DNA of 64,000 nucleotides from UBA6770 sp965660875 (GCA_965660875.1 CBFIBQ010000015.1:10514-74513); one strand, 5' to 3'; positions 1 to 8,717 are shown, counted from the stretch's first letter. The notes: generated by a model from the letters alone, not told the origin. Numbers and translations: made by a program.

Positions 1-1
1 G

Positions 2-154
2 TATGGACCAAATGGAGAAATAATTCTTAATCAAGAAATGTATAGCAGATATATTAACGGCTTTGACTTCGGTGTTAACCTTAATTACAACAACGACAAA
101 GACAAGGAAACTTTGTTGGAAGTTTGGAGAAATTCAAAGTTTAAAAAAGAATAA
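2..154 (+). CDS. C-terminal end of an unrecognised protein (5' partial)
   Basis: An open frame runs from base 2 to a TAA at 152-154, giving about 50 residues that begin inside the gene; the start lies outside the window. The tail is hydrophilic and Asn/Asp/Lys-rich, with the string INGFDFGVNLNYNNDKDKE, and shows no motif I recognise. An attC-like palindrome starts 12 bases after the stop, so this could be the gene of an integron-type cassette. The frame is convincing by length and codon use, but the function is unknown. Confidence 0.55.
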   Translation, partial: YGPNGEIILNQEMYSRYINGFDFGVNLNYNNDKDKETLLEVWRNSKFKKE

Positions 155-165
155 AATTACCTGCC

Positions 166-227
166 ACAACAAGGCATTTAGTGCATGCTCTTGGGGGTAC
201 TGCATATAGTCGAGCAGTTGTTGTTAA
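166..227 (+). repeat. attC-like imperfect palindrome, copy 1
   Basis: ACAACAA at 166-172 is complementary to TTGTTGT at 218-224, and a weaker inner pairing (ATGC near 185-188 with GCAT at 202-205) surrounds a G-rich loop. It shares the left arm ACAACAAGG and a following GTGCAT with the element at 2092-2157. The layout (outer ACAAC/GTTGT cores, imperfect stem, position between the stop of one small gene and the start of the next) is that of an integron attC site. The cores do not match the classical RYYYAAC/GTTRRRY consensus exactly. Confidence 0.5.
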
Positions 228-250
228 TTAAAAGAAATGGCAGAATATCA

Positions 251-673
251 ATGAAGATTGAAGGAAAAGACATAAACCTAGACTTCATGATAGGCGGTAT
301 TTCTATCCTATCGTTCTTAGGGTATTTCGCATTCCATATTTTATGGCTTTGGTTTATAATTGGACCTGGAATAGTCTTATTATTTATCCATTGGAAAACC
401 TCAAAGTTTAATATCACTATTGAATCGAAGATAATCTGTTTCCATAAGGAGACATTCGGCTACAAATTGCCAACAAAATGTTTCGATTACGATTTTGTGA
501 AATCTGAAGCGGGAAGCATTGTTTTTAGTAATAATGAAGACTATTTAAAAGTCCACTTTGAAAGAGAGTCTTTTGACACAGTGGAGTTCGAAATCAATTC
601 CAAATTTTATCCCATTGGGACTGAGCAGAATGCTGTTGAAATTATGAATGAGTTAAGGAAAATAAAAGACTAA
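251..673 (+). CDS. hypothetical two-TM membrane protein
   Basis: Unrecognised protein of about 140 residues. The frame stays open back to an ATG at 185, but that start falls inside the attC-like palindrome, so I prefer the ATG at 251 (MKIEGKDINLDF). Two hydrophobic helices fill residues about 13-50 (GGISILSFLGYFAFHILWLW, then FIIGPGIVLLFIHW). A soluble tail follows, rich in beta-strand-like alternation with charged residues, and resembles a small PH-like or YcxB-like sensing domain, though I cannot assign it. Its position directly after an attC-like element suggests a cassette gene. Confidence 0.6.
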   Translation: MKIEGKDINLDFMIGGISILSFLGYFAFHILWLWFIIGPGIVLLFIHWKTSKFNITIESKIICFHKETFGYKLPTKCFDYDFVKSEAGSIVFSNNEDYLKVHFERESFDTVEFEINSKFYPIGTEQNAVEIMNELRKIKD

Positions 674-822
674 CCAAAACAATGGCCAAGAAAAGATGGG
701 GGCAACACGAACTGAAAGCAAGCAATTATCTTCGTAGTTTAGTCCGTCACAGGCAGACAGAAACGCACTTTGAAATCCCCGCATTTCTGAGCTAGAACGT
801 GATATAAAATTTAAAAACAACA
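674..822. other. intergenic gap without recognisable features
   Basis: There is no ORF with a plausible start, no strong hairpin and no attC-like element in these 149 bases. An A-rich leader with no clear Shine-Dalgarno (AAAACAACA) precedes the next ATG, as is common in Bacteroidota. Confidence 0.4.
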
Positions 823-1635
823 ATGGATAAATTAACTCGATACAATCAGAAATTACTTGCAATCATTGGGACGGCGATAATCGTTGCAGCAGGACTTGCT
901 CTAATTATTGGCCTTGGTGGTTTACTAATTTCACTGATTGGCTTTTCCGGTTCAGGCGACAATGGAATACGCATTCAAAACCCAGCCGAAACCTCCAATG
1001 ACAGCACGAGTTTTGTAAGAACTCAAGAAGTAACGTTTAACCCACCGTTTCAACTGGACACAGCTCAAACCAAGTTTTTAATTCCCGTTGGTCAAGTAAA
1101 CCTTAAAACAGATGAAAAGATAAGCTTTGAAAGTGGTCATGGACTGAAATTTTCAAGCGGAGCATATCGCTATGAATCCCACTATGGACTGTTTAACAAC
1201 TTTGTCTATTTGCACCACTCCAAAGATTTAACGCAAAAACTCTTTGAAAAACAAGTGGCCATTACCCATTGGGCATTTTTAAAAAACGACACGATTGAAG
1301 TGTTGCTATTTAAAGGAACTTCCACAGACGACAATTCAGATAATCAAATGGACTCGGACGATTATCAATCACTGTTTGCCTATTATCTGAATGACAGCCA
1401 GTTAATCCAATATGACTTTAAAGATAAAACCGTTTTGGACTTTGATCCAATGAAAAAAACAGACCTGGTTTCAATAGAACTTGGCATTGATAAAGACAAA
1501 GATTTTGACTTTGAAACAACAAGCGAACCTCAAGTGATTTCAGCTTTGAATATAAGAACCAGAAAACTGGAGCATTTAATTTCAGACGAAATGAAAAATG
1601 AAATTCAAAGTATAATTGACGGAAGAAAAAAATAA
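823..1635 (+). CDS. hypothetical membrane-anchored protein
   Basis: Unrecognised protein of 270 residues. Residues about 12-42 form one or two hydrophobic segments (LLAIIGTAIIVAAGLALIIG and LLISLIGF). A long soluble domain follows that is presumably outside the membrane, starting with a Ser/Gly/Asn-rich linker. The second half is acidic with several Asp-rich stretches (TDDNSDNQMDSDD, GIDKDKDFDFE), possibly cation-binding loops. The stop is followed after 2 bases by the start of the next small secreted protein, so the two are probably co-transcribed. No catalytic motif is visible. Similar proteins of unknown role occur in accessory regions of Bacteroidota. Confidence 0.7.
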   Translation: MDKLTRYNQKLLAIIGTAIIVAAGLALIIGLGGLLISLIGFSGSGDNGIRIQNPAETSNDSTSFVRTQEVTFNPPFQLDTAQTKFLIPVGQVNLKTDEKISFESGHGLKFSSGAYRYESHYGLFNNFVYLHHSKDLTQKLFEKQVAITHWAFLKNDTIEVLLFKGTSTDDNSDNQMDSDDYQSLFAYYLNDSQLIQYDFKDKTVLDFDPMKKTDLVSIELGIDKDKDFDFETTSEPQVISALNIRTRKLEHLISDEMKNEIQSIIDGRKK

Positions 1636-1637
1636 AG

Positions 1638-2009
1638 ATGACCTCTTTAATTGTATCATTTTTCATTGTGCTTCAATTGGAAGGACCTCCATTGAAAGGA
1701 GATTTTTGTTTCAGCGAAAAATTCTCCCAGACCTGTCTTGACTTCTACGGTGAAAATAATTTTCGGTACGAGGAAATTTCCGATAAAGGAGTTATTAACG
1801 GAAAAGGAAGTTTTGCCATTCGAAAGGACACTTTGTTTTTGACTTTTGAGAAAATGAACGCAACTGCTGCAAATAGTGCAACATATATTGGACAAGAAAG
1901 CTTCATACAGGACACCACTTGGACTTTTAAGATAGTAAAGAAGGACGAGTCAGCAATCATTCTTAAAAACAACATGAAGCGCTACAAATACAAAGCGGTC
2001 ACTTATTGA
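1638..2009 (+). CDS. hypothetical small secreted protein
   Basis: A 123-residue protein beginning with a short hydrophobic stretch (MTSLIVSFFIVLQLEG) that could act as a signal sequence or anchor. The mature part has two close cysteines (about residues 24 and 32) and strand-like segments such as GKGSFAIRKDTLFLTFEKM, suggesting a small lipocalin-like or all-beta fold. It starts 2 bases after the preceding stop, which points to coupled translation. An attC-like palindrome follows 82 bases after its stop, so these two genes may form a single two-gene cassette. Function unknown. Confidence 0.65.
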   Translation: MTSLIVSFFIVLQLEGPPLKGDFCFSEKFSQTCLDFYGENNFRYEEISDKGVINGKGSFAIRKDTLFLTFEKMNATAANSATYIGQESFIQDTTWTFKIVKKDESAIILKNNMKRYKYKAVTY

Positions 2010-2091
2010 AACGTGAAGAGCAATATAAAAAATGCCCCACCGCATAGGAGGACATTGAAAATGAGAATAAAAAGAAAATAAAGCAGAAAAC

Positions 2092-2157
2092 ACAACAAGG
2101 TGTATCGTGCATAGCACCCTGCGGGTTGCTACGATACCATATACAGTACGTTGTAGA
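2092..2157 (+). repeat. attC-like imperfect palindrome, copy 2
   Basis: ACAAC (2092-2096) pairs with GTTGT (2150-2154). The inner arm GGTGTATCG (2099-2107) pairs with CGATACC (2132-2138), and TAGCACCC (2112-2119) pairs with GGGTTGCTA (2123-2131), around a 3-base loop. The pairing leaves unpaired bulges (a G near 2102, TGCA at 2108-2111, a T in the right arm) like the extrahelical bases of folded attC bottom strands. The left arm ACAACAAGG and the GTGCAT segment are shared with copy 1. No integrase gene is in the window. Confidence 0.6.
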
Positions 2158-2327
2158 ATATTTCAAAATAATACGCTGATTATCAGAATTGAGCAAAAAT
2201 GATAATCAAAACTTTTTGACAAACATTTATTCACACCAAACACCTTTGTCTATCACTTTATTGAAAATATGATCCACAAATAATTTTAATGTACATCCGT
2301 GTACTTCAAAATGTTTTCATGTTCATA

Positions 2328-2371
2328 TTAACCATATTATGATTCTCTAAGCTATTTGTTAATCATATTAT
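2328..2371 (+). promoter_or_regulatory. direct repeat upstream of the Fic gene (putative operator)
   Basis: TTAACCATATTAT (2328-2340) and TTAATCATATTAT (2359-2371) match at 12 of 13 bases and lie 31 bp apart, about three helical turns, 35-78 bp before the fic ATG. This geometry would put two bound proteins on the same DNA face. The Fic protein itself ends in a winged-helix-like domain, so autoregulation is possible but is an inference. Confidence 0.4.
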
Positions 2372-2405
2372 TCATTATTTTTACACCTAATTAAAATGAT
2401 GAATA

Positions 2406-3521
2406 ATGAATTTTGATAATGCTGTACAATACCATTACGAAAGATTTCCTCCTTCAAAGCTTGACTTTGGTCAAATAGTAAATCCTCTGATTAAAGCCAC
2501 TGATGCCCTAGCTAGATATGACCAAATGTTAAAGAACATGCACAATAGTGAAATCTTGCTAGCTCCGTTAAGAAATCAAGAAGCAGTAATTTCATCACGA
2601 ATGGAAGGTACCATCAGTACGATGGATGAAATACTCAAGTTCGAAGCGGATAGTGAGAATGATACAGAGGAAGCTAAGAATGTGAGGTCTGAGGTTTTCG
2701 AAACAATTTTATACCAAAGGGCGCTAATAAATGCTCAGAAAGCAATGACTGATGGGTATCCTTTGTCACAACATTTAGTAAAGACTATACACCAACAATT
2801 ACTTTCATTTGGAAGAGGGGCACGAAAATCCCCTGGTCAATTTAAAAATGAGCAGAATTACCTTGCTGATAAAATAAAACAGAAAGTTTTATTTGTCCCC
2901 ATTAGCCCAGAAAAGCTGAATGATGGATTGGAAAAACTATTTGATTATATAAGTAATAGCGATGATCCAATATTAATTAAGACTGCTCTGATGCATTTAG
3001 AGTTTGAAGCATTACACCCTTTTCAAGATGGTAACGGAAGAATAGGCAGAATGCTAATTACCCTACTACTTTGGTCTACGAAAACAATTTCAGAACCTTA
3101 TTTTTATATCAGCGGGTATATGGAAGAAAATAAAGACGAATATATTGACACAATGAGGAATGTTTCAGAAAATAATGATTGGGAAAAATGGTGTGTATTC
3201 TTTTTAAATGCAGTTGAAAAACAAGCAATTAAAAATCTAGAAATAGCCGAAAACATAAAAAACTTATATGAAGAAATGAAGCACATCTTTTCTGATACTT
3301 TGTCTTCTAAATGGAGCGTTAATGCTCTAGACTATATTTTTACAAATCCAATATTTAGAAATAATCGATTTACATCAAAGAGTGGAATCCCCGGACCTAC
3401 AGCAGCAAGGTTCACAAGAATGTTATTGGAAAAAGAGCTTATAAGAACTTTAGAAGAAGCCTCTGGAAGAAGACCTGCTCTATATGCTTTTGAACCATTA
3501 TTACAATTAGTGAGAGTATAA
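2406..3521 (+). CDS. Fic family protein (class II, self-inhibited AMP-transferase)
   Basis: Fic enzymes transfer AMP (or a related moiety) from a nucleotide to hydroxyl side chains of target proteins. The catalytic loop HPFQDGNGRIGR begins at about residue 204 and contains the catalytic His, the acidic residue and the phosphate-binding GNGR. An N-terminal inhibitory helix motif of the [S/T]xxxE[G/N] type is present (SSRMEG, residues 63-68), so the protein should be held inactive until the Glu is displaced. Residues about 300-371 look like a winged helix (GIPGPTAARFTRMLLEKELI), common in the SoFic-like group. The 371-residue length is normal for that group. The gene stands alone after a direct-repeat promoter region. 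It may be a standalone regulator or toxin-like enzyme; the target is unknown. Confidence 0.92.
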   Translation: MNFDNAVQYHYERFPPSKLDFGQIVNPLIKATDALARYDQMLKNMHNSEILLAPLRNQEAVISSRMEGTISTMDEILKFEADSENDTEEAKNVRSEVFETILYQRALINAQKAMTDGYPLSQHLVKTIHQQLLSFGRGARKSPGQFKNEQNYLADKIKQKVLFVPISPEKLNDGLEKLFDYISNSDDPILIKTALMHLEFEALHPFQDGNGRIGRMLITLLLWSTKTISEPYFYISGYMEENKDEYIDTMRNVSENNDWEKWCVFFLNAVEKQAIKNLEIAENIKNLYEEMKHIFSDTLSSKWSVNALDYIFTNPIFRNNRFTSKSGIPGPTAARFTRMLLEKELIRTLEEASGRRPALYAFEPLLQLVRV

Positions 3522-3616
3522 AAAACAATCTACAGCAATAAGAAATATAACAAGAGACGAACTTAGGAAACCTAAGAAAATATTGGGAGAAACGCACTGA
3601 AACCGCGCAGAGAACA

Positions 3617-4114
3617 ATGGACTATAAAACAGTATTTGAAGTAACGGACAAGGGGCTCGATACAATAAGTTGGATCCCATTGCTTTTTGTTGCGATTGGA
3701 GTAGGGGTTTCTTGGTTTAACTTCAAGTACAACAAGAGCAAATCACCAAAGCGAAAGTTTGCAATTGTTTTCGGGCTTTTTATTAGCGGATTTGCATGCG
3801 TCATGTTGCTGTTGACCCTGCCTTCCAGTTTGGCGGATAGAAACAAAACACAGAAAATATTCGAGAACAAAGCCTATCGAGTAGTTGAAGGGGCAATAGA
3901 AGATTTTAACCCCATGCCACCTAGTGGGCATGCTGTAGAAAGTTTCACCGTAAACGGGGTGTATTTTGAATACTCAGATTTCATGTCGGTCTATGGTTTT
4001 AATAATACCGCATCACACGGTGGACCTTTGAAGCGGAATGGTCAGCAAGTAAGACTGTCTTACATTACCGTAAATGGTGTAAATAGAATTTTAAAAATTG
4101 AACTCAAAGATTAA
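3617..4114 (+). CDS. hypothetical two-TM protein, DUF3592-like layout
   Basis: A protein of 165 residues. Hydrophobic helices lie at about 17-34 (ISWIPLLFVAIGVGVSWF) and 48-68 (FAIVFGLFISGFACVMLLL), followed by a soluble domain of about 90 residues with strand-like repeats (SFTVNGVYFEYSDF, VRLSYITVNGVNRILKIEL). Two TM helices followed by a small beta domain resemble DUF3592 proteins, but the similarity is only in layout. The next gene starts 1 base after its stop if its ATG at 4116 is used, so both are probably one transcript. Confidence 0.6.
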   Translation: MDYKTVFEVTDKGLDTISWIPLLFVAIGVGVSWFNFKYNKSKSPKRKFAIVFGLFISGFACVMLLLTLPSSLADRNKTQKIFENKAYRVVEGAIEDFNPMPPSGHAVESFTVNGVYFEYSDFMSVYGFNNTASHGGPLKRNGQQVRLSYITVNGVNRILKIELKD

Positions 4115-4115
4115 T

Positions 4116-4604
4116 ATGCCTATTATCTTCAATCACTTTTGGATTATGTTTATTGCGGTTACCATAGTAAATGGACTCATTTGGAAGAATAGATCAAAGC
4201 AATACATTGCCGAAAAACCCGAGCGAAAAGAGGGGTACAATAGTCTGATCAGAGGGTTTTTAATCTATGGGAATATACCGTGGGTAATTATGGGAATAGG
4301 TATGCTGACAGGAATGACCCACAGTATTTTTGAATTCTTCAATCCAAGTCAGATGAAGCCAATAGTTACGCTGTTTTTTCTATCTATTATTTTCCTTTGG
4401 ATTCGAGGCGCCTACTGGATATATTTCAAAGGAGGTGCTGAATATTTAGTGGACCACCCTGGGTTGATTACACATGCAGAAAAAGGTAATGAGCAGTTCG
4501 AGATTATGAAAGTAAAGCTCATTTGGGGAATTGGAATACTCTGTGGAATTATTGGAATGTACATGATGTATACTCAAGACTTCCCCACCTTTGTAGGACA
4601 ATAA
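4116..4604 (+). CDS. hypothetical multi-TM membrane protein
   Basis: An ATG at 4116 lies just after the preceding stop and gives 162 residues (MPIIFNHFWIMFIAVTIVNG). A TTG at 4098 is also in frame but overlaps the upstream gene, so I chose the ATG. Four hydrophobic helices can be seen: near the N-terminus, around GNIPWVIMGIGMLTGM, around PIVTLFFLSIIFLWIRGAYW, and at the C-terminus (LIWGIGILCGIIGMYMMY). There is no recognised motif. It is probably translationally coupled to the gene before it. Confidence 0.6.
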   Translation: MPIIFNHFWIMFIAVTIVNGLIWKNRSKQYIAEKPERKEGYNSLIRGFLIYGNIPWVIMGIGMLTGMTHSIFEFFNPSQMKPIVTLFFLSIIFLWIRGAYWIYFKGGAEYLVDHPGLITHAEKGNEQFEIMKVKLIWGIGILCGIIGMYMMYTQDFPTFVGQ

Positions 4605-4794
4605 AACCGGTGGTGGCTATTCATGAAATACCTGCGATTACGGTAAAGAGTTGGTATTGCTAAATTTAAAAAATCAAGCTGTCTATTCCAGCATTCCAGT
4701 TTGTTCTGAACGTAAAACCAACCCTGCCTTTTGGGCGTGGAGTATTGCCTCCTTATGAAATAATCCCGACTTTTGAAGCCAATAAAAAAACACC

Positions 4795-5499
4795 GTGAAA
4801 AAAATAAAACTTAAGAATTGGAAGAATCATGGGTTTGAATTCTTATCCATTTTCATAGCTGTTGTTTCTGCATTTGGTTTAAACAACTGGAATGAAAATA
4901 GGAGGGATGCGCTCACAGAAAATAAAATTCTAACAGAAATATCAAACGGACTTGAAAAAGACTTGATTGACATTAAGCAGAATATTGGTGGTCATAAAAT
5001 GGGGATTTCGGCTTGCAACTATTTTAGAAAAATGATTTCAGGTAAAAACAGAAAAGCCGACTCCGTGATGTTTCATTATTTTAATCTTACCCGAGATTTT
5101 GTGTCTTTGCAAAATGTTGCTGGATATGAAACCTTAAAATCAAAAGGGCTTGAATTGATAAATGAAGATGACTTAAGGCTGGAAATTATTTCGCTTTACG
5201 AATACGATTACAATGCTTTACGAAAGCTGGAGGAAGAATATTCAGAAATGCAATTCCAAGAAAACTATTTTAAAGAAATTAATTTAGAATTAGCGCCTAA
5301 CTTCAAAATTGATAGAAACGGAAACATTTCTGGAATCGATTTGCCATTAACGATGGAAGAGGATAAAAGAAAAAAAATATTGGTTTACCTCTGGAAAATT
5401 AAATCAAATAGAATCTTTATTCTTCAATATTACTCGGATATTGAACAGAAAATTAAGCAATTAAGAGCGCACATAAATACTGAAATAGAGAACCACTAA
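4795..5499 (+). CDS. DUF6090 family protein
   Basis: A protein of 234 residues starting at GTG (no in-frame ATG precedes it). The short basic N-terminus leads into one transmembrane helix ending in the characteristic string AFGLNNWNENRRD (about residues 25-37), the hallmark of the Bacteroidota DUF6090 family. After it comes a long helical, charged soluble domain likely to form a coiled coil (KILTEISNGLEKDLIDIKQN). The role of the family is not known. The gene is alone on this strand, and the next gene converges on it with a 44-base gap. Confidence 0.75.
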   Translation: MKKIKLKNWKNHGFEFLSIFIAVVSAFGLNNWNENRRDALTENKILTEISNGLEKDLIDIKQNIGGHKMGISACNYFRKMISGKNRKADSVMFHYFNLTRDFVSLQNVAGYETLKSKGLELINEDDLRLEIISLYEYDYNALRKLEEEYSEMQFQENYFKEINLELAPNFKIDRNGNISGIDLPLTMEEDKRKKILVYLWKIKSNRIFILQYYSDIEQKIKQLRAHINTEIENH

Positions 5500-5543
5500 A
5501 ACCGCCTGAATTTGATTGCAGCAGCACGGAGTGCCATTAAAAC

Positions 5544-8276
5544 CTACTCCTTTACAAACCGCACACTTCCCTCAGCTATAACTACGAAGTAGGCACCGCT
5601 GGGCAAGTCGGACACATCCAAAATGGTGGTCTCTTGCAACCTTCCCCGCATAAGCACCTCACCGTTTATGTTCTGTATTCGATAGGGTTGGGGAGTGGTG
5701 AATTTTTGATTCCAGACTACCGTAAGTTTATCTGTGCTAGGATTCGGGTACACCACAAAAACACCCAATTGTTCGATTTCCTTCTGTCCAACACCAATAA
5801 CCTCGTAGCAACCCGACGTGTCCTTACATCCCGATTTTTCGATTTCAACGGCATAACTGCCATTCGCGGTTGCCGTATAGCTTGGTGCGGTAGCACCCGC
5901 AATACTACTAAGGTCTGGACAAGTGAGCCATTGAAAATTCACTTCGGTTTCATTTGTAGTTAAACGGATTCCGTCAACACTAACGGTGGTGTCTAATGGT
6001 ACAATGGTCAAATCCAGCGTTTCAATTGAGTCACAACCTTGAACGGTCTGAAAGGTTTCTGAATACCTACCCGAACTGTTGTACGTCCTGCCATTTGCAG
6101 CCCAAGTGTACTCGCGGCAGGTGTTTACGGTTTCTGTATTAGCAGCACTCTTGTTGATGGTAAGCATTAAGGTAACCGTTGAATCACATCCTACCGAGTT
6201 TGTGAGTGTTGTTGTGTAATTCCCGGAGTTGGTATAGGTATTAGCATTCAATGGCCAGGTGTATTGATCACATGCCGTGGCAGAAAAAGAGCTACCTGAG
6301 CTGGAGTTTATAGTAAGGTTAAGCGTGACGAGTGAGTCGCACCCGTTGCCATTTAAAATTGTGTCGCGATAGGTTCCTGAAGCATTGTAGGTACTACCAT
6401 TGGCGAGCCATGTATAGCGGTCACAAGCCCTTACGGTTTCAGTATTTGATGTCGATTGATAAACAGTCAGGTTTAAAGTAACAAGTGAATCACAACCCAC
6501 TGAGTTGCTCAGGGTGTCTTTATAAGTACCTGATTTCGTATAAGTCATGGAGTTTGCCGCCCAAGTGTAGCGATTACAAGATGAAATCGTTTCGATACTG
6601 GAAGTACTCCTAACCACAGTAAGTACTAGCGTAACTGCAGAGTCGCAACCCGCTGCGGTAGTTACGGTATCTTTATAGGTGCCAGAGGTATTGTAAACCA
6701 TTGCATTCAGCGGCCACGTATAGCTGTCACACGCTCTTACTGTGTCCGAACTGCTAGCGCTGTAATTTACCGTTAGGTGGAGAGTGATTATCGAGTCGCA
6801 TCCGGCTGCGTTCACTATGGTGTCTTTGTAAACTCCAGAGCTGTTGTATGTAGAGGAATCTTGAGTCCAGTAATAGCTATCGCAAACAGTAACGGTGTCT
6901 GCACTGCCCGAAGCTTTGTTTATCGTGAGCTTGAGCGAGAGGATAGAATCACATCCGAACCGATTTACCAAAGTATCCGCATAAACACCTGAAGTGGTAT
7001 ACGTTTGATTGGTAACCGACCAGCGATAGCTGTTGCAAGCGCTTACCGTATCCCGGTTATACGCAGTAGGACAAAAGCTATAAATCCGCACGTGTCCAGC
7101 GTCGGTAGCCTTGTCATCGTTTTTAATTGAACTGGCTGCTATCGTATTCGTATCCGGCATGCTGATAGAGAAACCAAAATTGTCTAAGGAGGATTCGCCG
7201 TCAATATCGGAACCTTTTTTTTGCCAGGAAGTACCGTTCCATCGGAAGAGTCTGACGTGGCCAGACTTTGTTCCGTTTCCATCGTTATCAAGGGCACCTA
7301 TCGCCACAAAATTGGTGTCGGGCATAAAAACCGAATATCCTGATTCATCTCTCACAAACTCACCATCAATGTCGGCACCTTTCTTAACCCACGCAGTGCC
7401 ATTCCACCGATAAACGCGGACATGTCCCGTTTTAACAAAACCACCATAATTCAAAGTAGCTCCAATTGCCACATGGTTGGCATCCGCCATATGAACCGAA
7501 CCGCCCGACTCATCGCCAGCCGCTTCACCATCAATATCTCCACCTTTTTGCACCCAAGCGGAACCATTCCAACGAAATATGCGCACATGACCTGCATCGC
7601 TTCCATTACCCGAGTTTCTTTTAGCTCCAATCGCTACGGTATTTGAATTCGGCATAGAAACAGCTACTCCGGACCTGTCTTGTGCCGCTTCACCATCAAT
7701 ATCTGCACCTTTTTGAACCCAATTTGTTCCGTTCCAGCGATACACCCTTACATGACCAGAACTGGTGCCATTCCCGTCATTACCTGTAGCACCAATGGCC
7801 ACTGTGTTCGAATCCGGCATACTTAAGGAGGCACCGCTTACGTCACCTCCGTTTTCTCCATCGATATCCGAACCGCGCTGAACCCATGAAGAGCCGCTCC
7901 ACTTGAAAATACGCACATGACCAGCTCCATTTCCGTTTCCATCATTGAGGAGGGCTCCAACAGCTAAGGTATTCGTGTCGGGCATAGAAACACAGGCACC
8001 GGCCTCATCACCCGCAGCTTCACCGTCGATATCGGATCCTTTTTGTACCCAATTCACTCCATTCCATTTGTAAACTCGCGTATGACCAGAAAAGTTACCA
8101 TTCCCATCATTGCCACGAGCACCTATAGAAATTGTGGTCGCATCGGGCATGCTGACCGAATAACCCGATACATCGTAAATGGCCTCGCCATCAATATCGT
8201 TACCCACTTGGACTTGTGCAAGACAGATACTTGCAGTACTTATGGTGAAGGAAAGCAAAAGGAGTAAGTGCTTCAT
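5544..8276 (-). CDS. T9SS-exported repeat protein (seven DIDGE repeats plus seven Cys-Trp repeats)
   Basis: A surface or secreted protein of 910 residues with an N-terminal signal peptide (ending ICLAQ). Seven tandem repeats of about 55 residues follow, each starting G-x-DIDGE and containing SMPD, GNDGNG and GHVR(I/V)xxWNG, like the hypothetical repeat proteins that form beta-propellers. Next come seven repeats of about 49 residues with the core C(D/N)xYTW, (S/T)SGxYxDT and GCDS, an Ig-like arrangement with paired cysteines. An Ig-like region and a C-terminal type IX secretion sorting domain (VYPNPSTDKLTV) complete it. A divergent region of 440 bp separates it from the next gene. Probably an adhesin-like or structural cell-surface protein; no enzyme motif is visible. 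Confidence 0.85.
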   Translation of the reverse strand: MKHLLLLLSFTISTASICLAQVQVGNDIDGEAIYDVSGYSVSMPDATTISIGARGNDGNGNFSGHTRVYKWNGVNWVQKGSDIDGEAAGDEAGACVSMPDTNTLAVGALLNDGNGNGAGHVRIFKWSGSSWVQRGSDIDGENGGDVSGASLSMPDSNTVAIGATGNDGNGTSSGHVRVYRWNGTNWVQKGADIDGEAAQDRSGVAVSMPNSNTVAIGAKRNSGNGSDAGHVRIFRWNGSAWVQKGGDIDGEAAGDESGGSVHMADANHVAIGATLNYGGFVKTGHVRVYRWNGTAWVKKGADIDGEFVRDESGYSVFMPDTNFVAIGALDNDGNGTKSGHVRLFRWNGTSWQKKGSDIDGESSLDNFGFSISMPDTNTIAASSIKNDDKATDAGHVRIYSFCPTAYNRDTVSACNSYRWSVTNQTYTTSGVYADTLVNRFGCDSILSLKLTINKASGSADTVTVCDSYYWTQDSSTYNSSGVYKDTIVNAAGCDSIITLHLTVNYSASSSDTVRACDSYTWPLNAMVYNTSGTYKDTVTTAAGCDSAVTLVLTVVRSTSSIETISSCNRYTWAANSMTYTKSGTYKDTLSNSVGCDSLVTLNLTVYQSTSNTETVRACDRYTWLANGSTYNASGTYRDTILNGNGCDSLVTLNLTINSSSGSSFSATACDQYTWPLNANTYTNSGNYTTTLTNSVGCDSTVTLMLTINKSAANTETVNTCREYTWAANGRTYNSSGRYSETFQTVQGCDSIETLDLTIVPLDTTVSVDGIRLTTNETEVNFQWLTCPDLSSIAGATAPSYTATANGSYAVEIEKSGCKDTSGCYEVIGVGQKEIEQLGVFVVYPNPSTDKLTVVWNQKFTTPQPYRIQNINGEVLMRGRLQETTILDVSDLPSGAYFVVIAEGSVRFVKE

Positions 8277-8421
8277 GTTTCGAAGGTATTTATTGCTTTA
8301 CTGCAAAATTACTTCACGATTTTCAAAACCATTCTATTGCTATGAAATAATAAAGTCGTTTCATCCATTAAAAAAGATACTCTATTCGCACAAACAGCAA
8401 CAAATACTAGAAATGAAATGT

Positions 8422-8457
8422 ATTGGAATTGAATTGGAGCAATTATTCAATTCCAAT
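8422..8457. repeat. perfect 13-bp inverted repeat in divergent intergenic region
   Basis: ATTGGAATTGAAT (8422-8434) is exactly complementary to ATTCAATTCCAAT (8445-8457), with a 10-base loop. It lies in the 440-bp gap between two divergent genes, 146 bp from the start of the minus-strand gene. There is no T-run on either side, so it is not a typical terminator. It may be an operator or a 5'-UTR hairpin. The rest of 8277-8717 shows nothing else I can support. Confidence 0.45.
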
Positions 8458-8717
8458 GCATGCACAATAAACCCGAAGGTGTTTTTTTCAAGAAAGCATG
8501 TGTTGCCAATAGTTCATGCATAGTAAATGCGCTTAGGATGCTCAATTCTTCTGTTCTATAACAATGAGCACAAAGGAATAATTGAGCGATAAAAACAGGT
8601 GTACACAAACTCGCTAAATACTCTGAAGAAACCGCACATTTCAAATTTAACCCATCAATAAACCCCTCATTCCGAATAATTCTTGTACATTTAAGGAGTT
8701 GAAAAATCTAAATAACC

